Positions 55,257-64,000 of a stretch of 64,000 bases of DNA are shown piece after piece. Where the stretch lies: positions 496,001-560,000 of the forward strand of contig NZ_CP047209.1 of assembly GCF_030408755.1 (NCBI RefSeq), given 5' to 3'. The stretch's first letter is position 1. Every line of letters starts with the position of its first letter. Both the position numbers and the translations under genes were made by a program. The DNA is from Corynebacterium felinum. Its GTDB lineage: Bacteria; Actinomycetota; Actinomycetes; Mycobacteriales; Mycobacteriaceae. The notes below the pieces were generated by a model. The model was given only the letters and a program-made list of their open reading frames with translations. It ran no database searches and had not been told where the DNA came from.

Positions 55257-55885
55257 GTTACTCGACTGTTTTGCTTCTGGGTCCTGAAATCCTTGAGCTT
55301 GGTGTGGATTGGTCGAGAAACCCCTGGCGGGTTTGATCCTGGGAGTGTGTTGTGCCCGATACGGATTGGGGTTACTCGACTTTTGTGTTCCCAAGGTTGT
55401 GGATTCATGGGTACACGCGCGAATTGGTCGAGAAACCCCAAGCGTGGGCTTTACATGGGGTGGTTGCTTGTATTGGCTAAAGGTGTTTACTCGACTGTTT
55501 CGCACTTGGGTCCTGAAAATCTTGAGCTTGGTGTGGATTGGTCGAGAAACCTCAGGCGGGTTTGATCCTGGGAGTGTGTTGTGCCCGATACGGATGAAGG
55601 TGACTCGACTTTTGTGCTCCCAAGGTTGTGGATTCATAGGTCCCAGCGCGAATTAGTCGAGAAACCCTAGGCGGATTTAATCCTGGGAGGGTGTTGTACC
55701 CGATATGGATTGGAGTAACTCGACTTTTATGCTCCTAAGGGCGTGGATTCATGGATCCATGCGCGAATTGGTCGAGTAGCCACACACAGGCTGCACCACA
55801 CGGGATGCGAAGTCCCGTTAGAACTCGACTTTTGCGCACCTAGGGCTACAGATCCCGAGGCTCGTAGGTGGATTGGTCGAGTAAC
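55257..55885. repeat. Array E: six CTCGAC-N45/46-GTCGAG units (DUF559-metX gap)
   Basis: CTCGAC starts at 55261, 55375, 55490, 55604, 55719 and 55824; GTCGAG at 55312, 55427, 55541, 55656, 55771 and 55876 (distances 51 or 52). Outer arms extend to GGTTACTCGAC / GTCGAGAAACC. Two unit types alternate (one with CTTGAGCTTGGTGTGG, one with CCAAGGTTGTGGATTCAT). It fills most of the 735-base gap between the two genes. Confidence 0.92.
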
Positions 55886-55945
55886 CCCAGGCGCGGGAGT
55901 TGGGGAGGGGGGAGTCTTAAGTCTGAGCGGGGAAGAACAATCCCC

Positions 55946-57064
55946 CTAGTTTTCTTTGTGGTGCAGGAAGAGGCGGTCGTCTTCGATTTCTTGGTTGACC
56001 AGCAGCAGGAAGCGTCGGATGATGCGGTCGACTTGCCGTGACTCGGTGAGGAAGGCGTCGTGGCCAACGGGGGAGGAGATTTTGGCCATGGCGATCAGGT
56101 TGCCGAGGTTGCGGGAGAGGTGTTCTTGCTGGTGGTAGGGGTAGAGGATGTCGGTGTCTACGCCGGCGATCATGGTGGGTACGGTGGATGCGCCCAGTGC
56201 TTTGTTTAACCCGCCGCGCCCGCGCCCGATGTCGTGGCGGTTGAGTGCTTCGGTGAGGGTGACGTAGCTGCCGGCGTCGAAACGCTTGGTGAGTTTGAGT
56301 CCCTGGTGTTCCAGGTAGCTTTGCACGGCGAAGCGTTGGGTGCTGCTGCGGTGGGTGCCGAGTGGGTTTTCGCCCTGCTGTGGGTCGGTGCCGAAGCGTT
56401 CGTCGATTTCGAGCTCACCCCGGTAGGTGAGGTGGGCGATGCGTCGTGCTGCGGCGAGTCCGCGGAGTGGGGCTTCGGTGGCGTAGTAGTCGCCGCCGTG
56501 CCAGTTGGGGTCTTGTTCGATTGCGTCGATTTGGGCGGTTTGTATGCCGATTTGCCAGGCGCTTGCCCGTGCGGATACTGCCATGACGAGTGCGCCGCGC
56601 AGCATGGTGGGGTGCATGAGTGACCATTCGAGGGCGCGCGCGCCGCCCATCGATCCGCCGAGTACTGCGTGAACTTTAGTGATCCCTAAGGTGGACAAGA
56701 ATTGCTTTTCGACGTCGACAAGATCCCGCACCGACAGTGCGGGGAAGCGTGACCCCCAGGGTGTGCCGGTGGGGTCTGGGCTGCTGGGGCCGGTGGAGCC
56801 TTTGCAGCCGCCGAGTGCGTTGGTGCATACGATGCAATAGGTGTTGGTGTCGAGTGCTTTGCCGGGCCCGAGCATGTCGGCCCACCATTCGGCCACGTTG
56901 GAGTCGCCGGTTAAGGCGTGTTCGACGAGGATGAGGTTGTCGCCGGTGTAGTTGCCCCAGGCTTGGTAGGCGATGGTGACGTTGGGGAGTGTAGCGCCTG
57001 CTTCGGTGTGGAAATCGCCAATGGCTACGTGTGTGAGTTCGCCGGTGGTGATGATGGAAGCCAC
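55946..57064 (-). CDS. metX: Homoserine O-acetyltransferase
   Basis: 372 residues from the GTG at 57064 (AAGGGAG seven bases upstream; a TTG at 57091 is less likely). Alpha/beta-hydrolase fold with nucleophile Ser138 in GGSMGG, an Asp in GVDTDILYP and His335 in GHDAFL. It acetylates homoserine for methionine synthesis. In C. glutamicum metY stands directly upstream; here that place holds other genes, so metY must be elsewhere. An McbR-like box lies ~50 bases upstream. Confidence 0.95.
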   Translation of the reverse strand: MASIITTGELTHVAIGDFHTEAGATLPNVTIAYQAWGNYTGDNLILVEHALTGDSNVAEWWADMLGPGKALDTNTYCIVCTNALGGCKGSTGPSSPDPTGTPWGSRFPALSVRDLVDVEKQFLSTLGITKVHAVLGGSMGGARALEWSLMHPTMLRGALVMAVSARASAWQIGIQTAQIDAIEQDPNWHGGDYYATEAPLRGLAAARRIAHLTYRGELEIDERFGTDPQQGENPLGTHRSSTQRFAVQSYLEHQGLKLTKRFDAGSYVTLTEALNRHDIGRGRGGLNKALGASTVPTMIAGVDTDILYPYHQQEHLSRNLGNLIAMAKISSPVGHDAFLTESRQVDRIIRRFLLLVNQEIEDDRLFLHHKEN

Positions 57065-57112
57065 GGTGTTTCTCCCTTGAATTGGTGACAATGAAACTCA
57101 GCTCATGCTACC

Positions 57113-57128
57113 TGTACCGCTCTGTCTA
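57113..57128 (-). promoter_or_regulatory. McbR-like operator upstream of metX
   Basis: On the minus strand TAGACAGAGCGGTACA, about 11 of 16 positions like the McbR box TAGACAGTTTGGTCTA, with the left half TAGACAG intact. Confidence 0.5.
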
Positions 57129-57259
57129 GTCCATTGTGGCGCGACAGTGGGTTGGAGAAAAACTGTGGTGGTGTGGGAGTATTTCTATTCTCCGGGTGAG
57201 TGAAAGAAAAAGGTCCCAAACGCTAGTGTTGGGCTCAGGGGGTGCACTAGGATGAAAGC

Positions 57260-57535
57260 ATGCGTGCTTTTTCTCGTCTGACTGTGGTTTTCATCGTTGT
57301 GCCGATTGTGCTTCTGTTGTGTGTGGCGGCATGGATTTTTGGTGTGAAAACGCAAGCGCAGGAATCAGCCCCATCTGTGACACCAGTGTGGTGTGAGGAT
57401 GATGATGAAGAGGAAGATTTCGAGATTAGCGATGAGGAAGCCGACTTCGGCTGGACTATGTATATTGATGTCGAGGAGGCGAAAAGGCTGGGCATCCCCA
57501 TTGATGATGGAGATGGCTCGGAATGTGACAGATAG
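57260..57535 (+). CDS. Small acidic exported or membrane-anchored protein
   Basis: 91 residues. A single N-terminal membrane/signal segment (VVFIVVPIVLLLCVAAWIFG) is followed by a very acidic outer part (CEDDDEEEDFEISDEEADF). TAGGAT ends six bases before the ATG, so the mRNA may be leaderless. No family recognised; the acidic cluster could bind calcium or cationic ligands. Confidence 0.6.
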   Translation: MRAFSRLTVVFIVVPIVLLLCVAAWIFGVKTQAQESAPSVTPVWCEDDDEEEDFEISDEEADFGWTMYIDVEEAKRLGIPIDDGDGSECDR

Positions 57536-57550
57536 TTTCTGGCCTGATCG

Positions 57551-58114
57551 TTAACCTTCGACCGGCTTCATTGAGGCGGTGTCATCGGACAGTGGGGCGG
57601 GTTGGGGCTGCTTTTTCTTCAGCTTGCGCTGCGCCTTCTTGTTCTGTTTTGCCTTTTCGTCGCTTGACCACATGGGGTTCATGCCGGGCATGAGCCATGC
57701 CAGCACAAAGGTGAGAACAGCGGCACCAGCGCCGGTGTAGGTGCGAATATCGTCGGGGGAATACCAGAACGTAGCCACGTTAATCGCAATAATGCTGCCC
57801 CAAAAAAGTGCAATTAAAAGCACTAATTTTTGTGGGTTCGCTTTCGTGTTCTCCACCCACTGTTGCTGTGGGAAGCGATCCCGTGCTTCTTTACGGATCC
57901 GGCGTGCCGTTTTTTGCCCAGGGACGATCGTTGCGTATAGCAGCAATGCTAAGCCTACGCCGGCGACGATCAGGTTTCCCACCACAAAACCAAAACCCAA
58001 AATTGCAGCAGCAAGGCAAAAGGAAAACCTCTCTGCCCTCGTAAGGGGTAAACCCTTTGATGGGTCAACATCAGGGTAAAGGTTGGAAAAAGCGGTCATA
58101 TTAAGCGAATTCAT
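57551..58114 (-). CDS. Membrane protein of unknown function
   Basis: 187 residues from ATG 58114 (ATG 58099 is possible). Four membrane segments in two pairs (FCLAAAILGFGFVVGNLI, VAGVGLALLLYATIV; LVLLIALFWGSIIAINVATF, TGAGAAVLTFVLAWLMPG) and a basic Lys-rich tail with KAQRKLKKKQPQP. Convergent with the small acidic protein, 15 bases apart. No family recognised. Confidence 0.65.
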   Translation of the reverse strand: MNSLNMTAFSNLYPDVDPSKGLPLTRAERFSFCLAAAILGFGFVVGNLIVAGVGLALLLYATIVPGQKTARRIRKEARDRFPQQQWVENTKANPQKLVLLIALFWGSIIAINVATFWYSPDDIRTYTGAGAAVLTFVLAWLMPGMNPMWSSDEKAKQNKKAQRKLKKKQPQPAPLSDDTASMKPVEG

Positions 58115-58189
58115 AAAGGTTGGATAAAGCTTTCCTCAAAATAGGTAAACCGACGCAACTAAGTGTAGCCTATACATGGTTGTATAAGT

Positions 58190-58208
58190 GTGCGAAGCTT
58201 AACCTAAC
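58190..58208. promoter_or_regulatory. DtxR-like site upstream of htaA
   Basis: On the minus strand TTAGGTTAAGCTTCGCACA matches the left half TTAGGTTA of the DtxR box completely and about 12 of 19 overall. The haem-uptake genes of C. diphtheriae are repressed by DtxR with iron. The rest of the 262-base gap holds no other feature I can support. Confidence 0.45.
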
Positions 58209-58376
58209 CGAATGAGGGCACACAACCCTTCCGGCGCACCCCTCACCCCCTGCGGTGGGCAAACCACAAAGGGAACTGCGCGTGTGAAGCAGTGTGTCGC
58301 TTATTCACACAGCACACAACGTTAAACCCCCGACATAGTTACTGAAAGTACACGGAGAGACGGAGAAACAAGGCCG

Positions 58377-60323
58377 ATGGTTTCAGCCGCAAAGTCACAC
58401 AGCGCACGAAAAAAGGTGCTGAGTTTATTGTCCGTGCCCGCGATCGTAGGCCTGCCGCTACTAGGAGCGCCTGTGGCCTTCGCTCCCGCTGCGCACGCAC
58501 AGTCCAACTGCGCCTTTAACTGGGGGGTTAAGCAAACCTACCGAAACTACATCAAGGGAAACGTTGCTAAAGGCAACTGGGATTCCTCCTCCGGAATCGG
58601 TTTTACGGGAAGTGCCACTGGCGCCGATGGTGCTTTTGTGTTTACTCCTGGCAAAGCTACTATCACCAGTGCTACCGAGGCGACCATCCCGATGCAAGGC
58701 ACCTTGCATTTCAAGGGTCATAACTACACTGGCCTTGATTTGCTGGACATGAAGATCAGCGATATCAAAGTGGTGGTCAAGGGCTCCAGCGCTGATATTG
58801 TTGTGGATTATCAGTCCTACGAATCGGATATGGTGGATAAGACCAAGCGTGGTAATCCAATTAACGGGGACGATGTGACCATTGCCACCATTGCGCTGAA
58901 TAATGCGCCCAATACTGATTCTGGCACCGTCGATCTCAGCGGCAACACCACCTTGACCCAAGGTGGAAAGCAGCTGTTTATCAGCTACAATGTGGGTGAA
59001 GCCCTAGATCCTACCTCCGGCAGCGTCAAACTTGATGGTAGCTGTGGTGGCTCTGGTGGTTCGGCCGGTTCGGGTGGTTCCGGCACTTCTGGCGGTTCGG
59101 GCGACGTGTGTAAAAATGCGTTCGGCAAAGTCTCCGGCGAATTCAGCGGTGCCAATAAAGAAGCCATGGGTACCCTTGCTGAAATTAATGACACACTCGG
59201 TGGGATTAACACCTTGATGTGCAACGCCTTGGAGTTTAAGAAGACAGTCGAGTCCTTCTCCGGCAGCAAAGACAAAAACACCCAATCTACAGGCGGTGCG
59301 GCAGGAACAAGCACCCAAGCTTCTGCTTCCGGCACTACCGGTGGCACAGGTGGCACAGGTGGAACCTCCGGCCAAACCAGTGGCTCCGGTACTGGTGGCT
59401 CAGGTGCCACAGGTGGCGTGTCTACCACTTCGGGTGCCAGCGGCGGCCTAAGTGCAGGCAGTGCCCAAGCAGCCTCTGCTGCAAGCAGTGACGTGTGCTC
59501 TGCAGAAGGTGCGAAGGGTGTGCAGCAAGCAAAGGCTGCATGGGGTGTGAAGAAATCCTTCCAGTCCTACATCACCGGCTCCATTGCTAAGGGTAAGTGG
59601 ACACTATCGAACGTGCAGCATAGCAACGGTGAATTCCACTTCACCGGCAACTCCGGCGCGGTGGATACCGCAAAGAAGAGCGGCACGATTGCTTTCGGTG
59701 GTGGCATGAAGTTTACGGGGCACAATGGTGTGCTGAATCTTCAGATCACCAACATGGAGATCCAGTTCAATGGCAATTCTGGTGCACTGATCGCTGAAGT
59801 TGTCTCTTCCGATACATCCGGTAAGGTCACCAACTTTGGTCGCGTGGCTTTGGGTAATTTGCAGTTCAGCTCCTTGAATATTAGTGACAATTCCGCATCC
59901 GGCACGGCTAGTGTTTCCTTAACTGATGCTGGTTCGAAGGCTTTTGCGGAGTTCTATGAGCCAGGCACCCAGCTTGATCCCATCAGTTTCCAAGCAGGTC
60001 TTGGTGCATCTGCTAACTGTGCATCCGGCCAGGGTAGTGCCGCGGCAACAAATGCTGCGGGTGGCAGTGGTGCTGGGGCTAAGGCTGCCGAGCTGAAGAA
60101 TTCCGGCGAGGCAGGTGGCGACGTGAGCTTCGATGAGGATTCCACCAGCACCGAAGGATACGAAAGCGGCGCCAATAAGTTCAAGATTAAAAACGCCTCA
60201 GCCTCGGCAAATGGTGTTGGCGGTACGGAGCTGAGCCCTGGAATGTATGTGCTTTTGGCGCTTGCTGCTTTCGTGGTTGCAGGTGGAAGTATGGGGCGCC
60301 TCGTGGTGAATAACCCAGCCTAA
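58377..60323 (+). CDS. htaA: HtaA, haem-binding surface protein
   Basis: 648 residues with a signal peptide (cleaved after AHAQ, about residue 42), two HtaA/CR haem-binding domains, a Gly/Ser/Thr-rich linker and a C-terminal membrane anchor (about 618-640: [20 protein letters not shown]). CR1 (~44-220) starts [15 protein letters not shown] and CR2 (~385-545) [15 protein letters not shown]; each keeps the Tyr of that motif and the GHN-type His (FKGHNY, FTGHNG). In C. diphtheriae HtaA takes haem from haemoglobin and passes it to HmuT. Confidence 0.94.
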   Translation: MVSAAKSHSARKKVLSLLSVPAIVGLPLLGAPVAFAPAAHAQSNCAFNWGVKQTYRNYIKGNVAKGNWDSSSGIGFTGSATGADGAFVFTPGKATITSATEATIPMQGTLHFKGHNYTGLDLLDMKISDIKVVVKGSSADIVVDYQSYESDMVDKTKRGNPINGDDVTIATIALNNAPNTDSGTVDLSGNTTLTQGGKQLFISYNVGEALDPTSGSVKLDGSCGGSGGSAGSGGSGTSGGSGDVCKNAFGKVSGEFSGANKEAMGTLAEINDTLGGINTLMCNALEFKKTVESFSGSKDKNTQSTGGAAGTSTQASASGTTGGTGGTGGTSGQTSGSGTGGSGATGGVSTTSGASGGLSAGSAQAASAASSDVCSAEGAKGVQQAKAAWGVKKSFQSYITGSIAKGKWTLSNVQHSNGEFHFTGNSGAVDTAKKSGTIAFGGGMKFTGHNGVLNLQITNMEIQFNGNSGALIAEVVSSDTSGKVTNFGRVALGNLQFSSLNISDNSASGTASVSLTDAGSKAFAEFYEPGTQLDPISFQAGLGASANCASGQGSAAATNAAGGSGAGAKAAELKNSGEAGGDVSFDEDSTSTEGYESGANKFKIKNASASANGVGGTELSPGMYVLLALAAFVVAGGSMGRLVVNNPA

Positions 60324-60407
60324 GAAGTACGGTGCCTAGGCGCGTGAAACGCCGCACCGATAAGTGAACACCAATCCTCTGTCAGCAAACCGGAACTAAG
60401 GGAGACC

Positions 60408-61490
60408 ATGAAGACTTTTTCTACCAAACTTCGAGCCGCCGTCGTGGCTACAGTATGCGCGGTCAGCTTAGTGGGCTGTGGAGTTCAAGGCGCCTACGAA
60501 TCCTCGGGAGAGAAACTACGCGACTCCATTCCTGCTGCTACTGATCTTTCCGATCCACGCAGCTTTGAAGGGGTCACTCAGGTGACTGAGTTTGATGAAG
60601 TGGAGCCAGTCACTACCAACGCGAAACCAAGCCTGCCTGTGGAGCTTACCGACGCCGACGGCTACGATGTAACCGTCAATGACACCTCCCGCATCTTGGC
60701 GCTCGACCTTTATGGCACCTACACCAAAACCCTGACTGGTTTGGGGCTGGGATCGAATATTGTTGGCCGTACCGTTTCTTCAACGGAGAAGTCTTTAGAG
60801 TCGTTGCCGGTGGTCACCCAGGGTGGTCACAACATTAACGTCGAAGCGGTGTTGTCACTGGAACCCACATTGGTGATTGTTGATCACTCCATTGGTCCAC
60901 GGGATGCTATTGATCAGATTCGTGCAGCTGGTGTGACCACAGTGGTGATGGAACCCACCCGTACTATCGAATCCATTTCCGATGACATCAAGAACCTCGG
61001 CGCAGTCGTGGGCTTGAATGAGGAAGCTGAGAAACTGGCTCAGCGCTCCATGGAGGAGATTGAAAAGGACCGCGAAGCATTACAGGCACTAGTTCCTGAA
61101 AAGCCAATGCGCATGGCGTTCTTGTACGCTCGTGGTACTGGCGGGGTGTTCTTCATCATGGGTGAGGGCACGGGTGCGAAGGATCTGATCGAAGGTATCG
61201 GTGGTGTGGATTTGGGTACCGAATACAAGCTTTCTTACGCCGAACCTGCGAATGCTGAGGCGCTGGCCAAGATTAATCCTGAAGTGATCATCATGATGAG
61301 CGGTGGTTTGGAATCTACCGGTGGTATTGAGGGTTTGCTGCAGCGACCAGGCATTGCTCAAACCACAGCGGGGCAGAAGAAGCGTGTGGTCACCTTGCCG
61401 GATGGGCAGTCGCTCGCCTTCGGTCCGTTGACTGGACAAACCTTGATCCGCTTGGCGAAGGCTGTGTACGCTCCGGAAAACGCGAATTAA
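60408..61490 (+). CDS. hmuT: HmuT, haem-binding lipoprotein
   Basis: 360 residues, lipobox LVGC with Cys24. It is the haem-binding protein of the HmuTUV importer. The axial ligands of C. diphtheriae HmuT (His136 and Tyr235) fit His141 in GGHNINVEA and Tyr240 in FLYARG, a uniform offset of five; Arg242, Tyr277 and Met297 occupy the other pocket positions with the same offset. So it should bind haem in the same way. Confidence 0.96.
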   Translation: MKTFSTKLRAAVVATVCAVSLVGCGVQGAYESSGEKLRDSIPAATDLSDPRSFEGVTQVTEFDEVEPVTTNAKPSLPVELTDADGYDVTVNDTSRILALDLYGTYTKTLTGLGLGSNIVGRTVSSTEKSLESLPVVTQGGHNINVEAVLSLEPTLVIVDHSIGPRDAIDQIRAAGVTTVVMEPTRTIESISDDIKNLGAVVGLNEEAEKLAQRSMEEIEKDREALQALVPEKPMRMAFLYARGTGGVFFIMGEGTGAKDLIEGIGGVDLGTEYKLSYAEPANAEALAKINPEVIIMMSGGLESTGGIEGLLQRPGIAQTTAGQKKRVVTLPDGQSLAFGPLTGQTLIRLAKAVYAPENAN

Positions 61491-61502
61491 ACAGAAGGCT
61501 CA

Positions 61503-62612
61503 GTGACCTTAGTGACTCAACAACTGCAACAAAAACTCGACCCCAGCCTCGCACCATCGCAGGCAGATGTGTCACAGCCTAGTGCTGCTGAGGTGTTTGC
61601 CCGCCGTCGTAAGCGTCGCATTGCCACTTTCGTGGTGCTGGCAATTTTGGCGGTAGTGTCTACCATTTTGTCCATTGTGTTGGGGCAGTTTTACGTGCCA
61701 CTTCCCGATCTTGTTCCGCTGTTAGCGGCGGGTCCTGGTGGGGATAATTTGGCGGGCAATGTGATTTGGGAGATCCGCCTTCCCCGCATCGTGTTAGGTT
61801 TGCTGGTTGGTGCTGCTTTGGGCGTGGCGGGCACCTTGATGCAGGCGGTGTTTGCCAACCCCCTTGCGGAGCCGTCGATTATCGGTGTGACCTCCGGCGC
61901 TGGTGTCGGTGCGGCGCTGGTGATTGTGTTTAACGTGAGCATTGTGGGTACGTTTACTGTTCCGCTTGCCGCGTTTTTGTCGGCGGTGCTGGTCACGGTG
62001 ATCATTTATCAGCTTGCGCGTAGTCAGGGCAAGGTGAGTGTGGTCAACCTGATTTTGACCGGTATTGCGATTAATGCGGTATGTGGCGCCTTGATTTCTT
62101 TCATGGTCTACCTTGCCCCCACCGCGAACCGGGAGCAGGTGATTTTCTGGCAGATGGGTTCGCTCAATGGTTCCCAGTGGAAGCATGTGTGGGTTGTGCT
62201 TCCGATTGTGGCTGTGGGTGTGACCATGGCGTTGCAATTGGGTAAGAAGTTGGATGTGCTTGCTTTGGGTGAGCGGGCGGCTGGCCATACGGGTATTAAT
62301 GTGGCGCGTTTGCGCATTGTTGCGATTGGCGCGTCCACGGTGCTGACGGCTGGTGCTGTGTCTTTTGCTGGTCTGATTGGTTTTGTGGGGTTGATTGTGC
62401 CGCACCTGCTGCGTTCGATTGTGGGCCCGGAGAATAAGATTTTGCTGCCAGCCTCGGCGTTGGCGGGTGCCGTGCTGATTGCGCTTGCCGACGTCGCCGC
62501 CCGCACCGTTATCCCCTTCGCGGACCTGCCTATCGGTATTTTCACCGCGCTGGTCGGTGGCCCCACCTTCTTTATTCTGTTGCGTCGCATGATGCGAAAG
62601 GGAATGCATTGA
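61503..62612 (+). CDS. hmuU: HmuU, haem ABC transporter permease
   Basis: 369 residues from a GTG, 12 bases after hmuT. FecCD-family permease with about ten membrane segments; conserved blocks are IRLPRIVLGLLVGAALGVAG, FANPLAEPSIIGVTSGAG and GFVGLIVPHLLR. It carries haem through the membrane. Confidence 0.94.
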   Translation: MTLVTQQLQQKLDPSLAPSQADVSQPSAAEVFARRRKRRIATFVVLAILAVVSTILSIVLGQFYVPLPDLVPLLAAGPGGDNLAGNVIWEIRLPRIVLGLLVGAALGVAGTLMQAVFANPLAEPSIIGVTSGAGVGAALVIVFNVSIVGTFTVPLAAFLSAVLVTVIIYQLARSQGKVSVVNLILTGIAINAVCGALISFMVYLAPTANREQVIFWQMGSLNGSQWKHVWVVLPIVAVGVTMALQLGKKLDVLALGERAAGHTGINVARLRIVAIGASTVLTAGAVSFAGLIGFVGLIVPHLLRSIVGPENKILLPASALAGAVLIALADVAARTVIPFADLPIGIFTALVGGPTFFILLRRMMRKGMH

Positions 62613-63436
62613 TCGAAGTACACAACGTCAGCGTCGATATTGGTGGACGCAGGCTTTTGCATGATGTTTCTTTTACTGCCCGCCCTGGTGAAGTCACAGG
62701 CCTGATTGGCCCCAATGGTGCAGGTAAGTCCACCATGCTGGCTGTGGTGTCTGGCGACCTTGAGCGCAGCAGCGGCCAGGTGAGCGTGGCGGGCCTAGAT
62801 CCGGCGTCGTCAAGCGCGTTGGAGTTAGCGCGCGCCCGCGCAGTGATGCTGCAAGATGTCGGCGTGTCCTTTGAGTTTTTAGTGCGCGACGTCGTTGCCA
62901 TGGGACGGCGCTGCTGGGAAGGCACCCCGCTCGAATTGCTCGACGAGGAAATCATTGACGCAGCCCTAGCCGCCACCGACGCGCAACATCTGGCAGGCCG
63001 CGACATTGCCACACTCTCCGGTGGCGAACGCGCCCGCGTCGCACTCTCGCGGGTGCTCGCGCAACAAACACCCGTGGTGATGCTGGATGAACCCACCGCC
63101 GCACTCGATATCAAACACCAAGAACTCGTGCTTGGCCTCGTGCGCACACTCGCCAAGGCCGCCAACGTTGCGGTGATCGTGGTGCTGCATGATTTGAACG
63201 CTGCCGCCAGCTACTGCGACCACATCGTGTGCCTAGCGCGCGGCACAGTCGCAGCCGACGGAACTGTCGCGCAGGTGTACACCAGCGAAAATTTGAGTGA
63301 AATCTATGGTTGGCCAATCCAGGTCAGCGTAGTCGATGGTTTGATCAGCGTTCACCCCGAACGCCAGCGAAGCACCGACTCTGAACAGGCATTTGTCTCA
63401 CTTCTTACCCGCGAGAAAGCAACTGCTCGTTCCTAA
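62609..63436 (+). CDS. hmuV: HmuV, haem ABC transporter ATPase
   Basis: 275 residues from a TTG that overlaps the hmuU stop (TTGA). Walker A GPNGAGKST, Q-loop VMLQDVGVSFEFLV, signature LSGGERAR, Walker B VVMLDEPTAALD and H-loop VVLHDL. It powers HmuTU. The C-terminal ~30 residues are charged and variable. Confidence 0.94.
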   Translation: MIEVHNVSVDIGGRRLLHDVSFTARPGEVTGLIGPNGAGKSTMLAVVSGDLERSSGQVSVAGLDPASSSALELARARAVMLQDVGVSFEFLVRDVVAMGRRCWEGTPLELLDEEIIDAALAATDAQHLAGRDIATLSGGERARVALSRVLAQQTPVVMLDEPTAALDIKHQELVLGLVRTLAKAANVAVIVVLHDLNAAASYCDHIVCLARGTVAADGTVAQVYTSENLSEIYGWPIQVSVVDGLISVHPERQRSTDSEQAFVSLLTREKATARS

Positions 63437-63477
63437 AAACTCACCGTGGGTACAACACACGTGAAGGATCAGTGATC

Positions 63478-64000
63478 ATGAACCTATCTTCCACACACAA
63501 CACACTAAGCGCAGCTGTTCTAGCCCTCACACTGGGCGCTGGGCTTGCCCAAATCCCCGCAGCTAACGCCCAAGAAACCGCAACTGCTGCAACAACCTGC
63601 ACCCAGCCTATTTTGCAGGTAACAAAGGGCACCTTCCACTGGGGAATCAAGGAATCCTGGCGCCAGTACATCAAGGGGCAAATTGCACTCGGCGATTGGG
63701 AGACCTCGAAAAATGTGACAGAAAACGGCGATCCAATTGGCGCTCAATTCACCTTTGCCTGGCCGGTAGATCCTGCAAACTCACTGATCCTTCTGGATTC
63801 AACCGGTAAAACTGTCAGCCACGCACTGGTGAGCACCCAAGAATCTGCGGCAACATTTTCAGGCCACAAGGGTGCGCTACAGTCAACCATCATTTCCCCC
63901 TACGTGCGGGTCAACGGTGAGAATACCAAAGTAGGTGTGCACTACCAGGGCTTCTACGTGCCAGGTAAAGGCATGACGGACTACAAGCCGGACGATCGCA
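63478..64000 (+). CDS. htaB: HtaB-like haem-binding protein (3' end outside window)
   Basis: 174 codons visible from ATG 63478 (AAGGATC upstream). A signal peptide (cleaved near AANAQ, about residue 32) and one HtaA domain with FHWGIKESWRQYIKG, then a SGHKGAL His motif and VGVHYQGFYVPG. By position after hmuV it corresponds to htaB of C. diphtheriae. The C-terminus, probably with a membrane anchor, lies beyond the window. Confidence 0.88.
   Translation, partial: MNLSSTHNTLSAAVLALTLGAGLAQIPAANAQETATAATTCTQPILQVTKGTFHWGIKESWRQYIKGQIALGDWETSKNVTENGDPIGAQFTFAWPVDPANSLILLDSTGKTVSHALVSTQESAATFSGHKGALQSTIISPYVRVNGENTKVGVHYQGFYVPGKGMTDYKPDDR

Noticed and set aside
7951..55885. The regular arrays as CRISPR
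   Set aside because: The repeated element is a pair of inverted short half-sites with similar interiors within an array. There is no 25-37 bp direct repeat with unique spacers and no cas gene.
7951..55885. The array units as rho-independent terminators
   Set aside because: Loops are about 45 bases, no T-run follows, and several gaps already have a separate strong terminator before the array.

Overview
The window comes from a Corynebacterium, probably from the C. diphtheriae / C. ulcerans side of the genus; I cannot name the species. The evidence is the gene order whiB-sigD-rsdA-DUF5319-guaB2-guaB3-guaA, which is close to that of C. glutamicum and M. tuberculosis; a divergent esrI / esrSR envelope-stress module; an SOS mutasome (imuA-imuB, dnaE2) with LexA-like boxes; and a haem-uptake locus htaA-hmuTUV-htaB whose HmuT keeps the haem ligands of the C. 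diphtheriae protein. Many genes seem to have leaderless transcripts, with a -10 box about 7 bases before the start codon.

Layout. 1-3.1 kb (minus): a partial Gly/His-rich ESX-substrate-like protein translationally coupled to a DUF3558-like lipoprotein, plus a paralogous lipoprotein. 3.2-9.8 kb: whiB, sigD-rsdA, DUF5319, guaB2, guaB3. 10-15 kb: two paralogous DMT exporters split by a 3-kb lactococcin-972-type ABC cassette that lies between 63-bp direct repeats. 15-24 kb: an accessory block between a LysR gene and guaA, with an AAA ATPase, a uracil-DNA-glycosylase-like protein, a frameshifted secreted phospholipase A2, DUF3024, a HicA fragment fused to IS1380-like debris, and a very unusual PIF1 helicase / double BRCT / membrane protein. 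24-31 kb: guaA, two unknown genes, esrI/esrS/esrR, a PH-domain protein. 32-46 kb: imuA-imuB, an AMIN-like lipoprotein, a sucrase/ferredoxin-like protein, an MFS transporter, metQ-metN-metI, dnaE2, two bPH2 membrane proteins. 46-50 kb: a methyltransferase divergent from a heterodimeric ABC exporter, with a DtxR-like box between them. 51-58 kb: trmL, a KefB-type antiporter, folD, DUF3017, a DUF559 protein, metX, two small membrane or secreted proteins. 58-64 kb: the haem-uptake operon, running off the end.

The most striking unexplained signal is a family of inverted-repeat units, CTCGAC-N45/46-GTCGAG. They occur 24 times in five intergenic arrays (about 8.0-8.4, 31.5-32.0, 37.4-37.9, 50.3-50.6 and 55.3-55.9 kb). 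In every unit the two half-sites start 51 or 52 bp apart, close to five helical turns, and left and right halves alternate without exception. The internal sequence differs between arrays while the ends and the distance are kept. This looks like selection on geometry, for example for a DNA-binding protein. A second signal is the 13-mer GCTTATCGACGCC, seen six times on + and once on -, in coding and non-coding DNA and inside the repeats that bound the bacteriocin cassette.

Functionally the window joins purine synthesis (guaB2, guaB3, guaA), methionine uptake and synthesis (metQNI, metX, both with McbR-like sites), iron/haem acquisition (hta/hmu), SOS mutagenesis and cell-envelope stress control, interrupted by young accessory DNA. 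No tRNA, rRNA or CRISPR array was seen.
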